A DNA stretch of 36,264 bases from a virus, in the IMG/VR virus record IMGVR_UViG_3300036790_000378, positions 1 through 36,264 of that record; one strand, 5' to 3'. The notes beneath the pieces are model-generated. The model made no database searches. It saw nothing but the letters and a program-made list of their open reading frames with translations, and was not told the origin of the DNA. The position numbers and the translations under genes were made by a program. Of the stretch, positions 35,457 through 36,264 are shown in pieces; position 1 is the stretch's first letter, and each line of letters opens with the position of its first letter.

Positions 35457-36264
35457 ACGCGCTCGACGTCCACAGGCAGATCGCCGCGCTCGAGATCGAG
35501 GCACGCGGCGACAAGCACGCCCGGCTCGTCTTGTCGGATCTCTACGAGGACTTGGGCAAGCCGAGCGTTGCCGAGTCGTGGCGAAAGGTCGTCGACGAGA
35601 CGCAGCCGATCCGCGCCATCGATTCGTTCGGCGTCCGCGACGATGTCGCTCGTCTAATGCTGGACGAGTTGCCTGAGAAGTCGTTCCGAACGCGGAAGCG
35701 CGTCGACAAAATGACCGACGCCGAGGCCGCCCAGATGGCGTCGTGGGCGAAGAAGTGGATCGAGATCGGGTTGTGCACGAAGCCGGCGGATCGGCCGTTG
35801 TTCGAGGCGGCCGTCCGCGCGTGCTATCGCCACTCTGGGTTGCTCGAGCCCAAGGTCGTCGTGTGGGCACCATGCCCGCTCGTCGTCGCGTACGCCGGGC
35901 CCATCGCAGCGTGGTGGTGCGACCGGATCGTCGACGCCTCGGTCCTCGCCTCGGTCCGCGCCTCGGTCGACGCCTCGGTCCGCGCCTCGGTCGACGCCTC
36001 GGTCCGCGCCTCGGTCGACGCCTCGGTCCGCGCCTCGGTCGACGCCTCGGTCGGCGACTCGGTCGACGCCTCGGTCCGCGCCTCGGTCCGCGCCTCGGTC
36101 CGCGCCTCGGTCGACGCCTCGGTCGGCGACTCGGTCCTCGCCTCGGTCGACGCCTCGGTCGGCGACTCGGTCGACGCCTCGGTCCGCGCCTCGGTCCGCG
36201 CCTCGGTCCGCGCCTCGGTCGACGCCTCGGTCGGCGACTCGGTCCTCGCCTCGGTCGACGCCTC
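35453..36264 (+). CDS. DUF6745-like repeat protein, 3' truncated (270 residues visible)
   Basis: ATG 35453 overlaps the previous stop. Residues about 5-55 (IAALEIEARGDKHARLVLSD, LYEDLGKPSVAESWRKV) resemble the TIGR02996 repeat-companion domain. Residues about 110-160 (GLCTKPADRPLFEAAVRACY, LEPKVVVWAPCPLVVAYAGP) resemble the DUF6745-type domain. From residue 160 the protein is only V-x-A-S or V-G-D-S units through the window edge, with x being D, R, L. The frame has no stop, so the end is unknown. Repeat proteins of this kind occur in phages and Myxococcota; function is unknown. Confidence 0.75.
   Translation, partial: MNALDVHRQIAALEIEARGDKHARLVLSDLYEDLGKPSVAESWRKVVDETQPIRAIDSFGVRDDVARLMLDELPEKSFRTRKRVDKMTDAEAAQMASWAKKWIEIGLCTKPADRPLFEAAVRACYRHSGLLEPKVVVWAPCPLVVAYAGPIAAWWCDRIVDASVLASVRASVDASVRASVDASVRASVDASVRASVDASVGDSVDASVRASVRASVRASVDASVGDSVLASVDASVGDSVDASVRASVRASVRASVDASVGDSVLASVDA
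35930..36264 (+). repeat. 12-bp coding tandem repeats (about 28 units)
   Basis: Units of gtc-NNN-gcc-tcg repeat from 35930 to the window end, encoding V-x-A-S, with some V-G-D-S. A higher-order 9-unit (108-bp) block repeats: 36031-36156 is identical to 36139-36264. All units stay in frame. The window ends inside the array, which probably stopped the assembly. Confidence 0.95.

Noticed and set aside
35930-36264. CRISPR array
   Set aside because: The 12-bp units are contiguous, coding and without unique spacers; this is a tandem repeat in a gene.

Overview
The window is a GC-rich, gene-dense fragment of a temperate contractile-tailed (myovirus-type) phage. It lacks both ends of the genome: no terminase, portal, capsid protease or replication helicase/polymerase is present. 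Most genes abut or overlap by 4 bases (GTGA or ATGA), which fixes most start codons. The host cannot be named from sequence. High GC, a TIGR02996-like N-terminus, a DUF6745-like repeat protein and a small Cys-rich membrane protein together hint weakly at a Myxococcota-like host.

Layout. (1) 1-16053, plus strand, virion genes: cement-type protein, DUF2184 capsid, degenerate tRNA-Met, DUF4054 and gp10-like head-tail completion, tail terminator, DUF3383 sheath, DUF3277 tube, chaperone pair with a probable -1 frameshift, a lodged HNH endonuclease, a short tape measure, then a compact Pam3-like baseplate (Dit-like, plug, hub, gp138-type spike, gp25/gp46, J, DUF2612) and two fibre-type proteins. 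(2) 16061-21314: a lipoprotein on the opposite strand, then coiled-coil/TM proteins, a holin candidate, lipoproteins, two cysteine-peptidase candidates and tiny zinc-finger proteins, most likely the lysis cassette. (3) 21353-22785: integrase and excisionase, with an attP core that is the 3' part of a tRNA-Phe gene and lies inside the 3' end of the integrase gene. (4) 22782-32662, minus strand: the early leftward operon. From its promoter it holds small zinc proteins, an OB-type recombination partner, a RecE-like nuclease, DUF5131, a HerA/cytosine-methyltransferase relic, DUF1643, then (from a second promoter) a His-rich protein, a gene-embedded IS1595-type transposase and a DPPY methyltransferase. 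(5) 32665-33745: lysogeny switch of two divergent XRE-type regulators and four 6-5-6 operators. (6) 33748-36264: Cys-rich membrane protein, HTH proteins, GIY-YIG nuclease and an open-ended protein of V-x-A-S repeats, in which the contig ends.

How it works together: the repressor (33049-33465) probably binds GGTTAG-N5-CTARMC-type operators over the leftward early promoter (about 32670-32698) and the rightward Cro-like promoter (about 33485-33513). In these two promoters and in a third at about 26067-26095, the start codon lies exactly 7 nt after the -10 hexamer, implying leaderless messages. Both contig ends sit at exact repeats, consistent with breaks in a short-read assembly.
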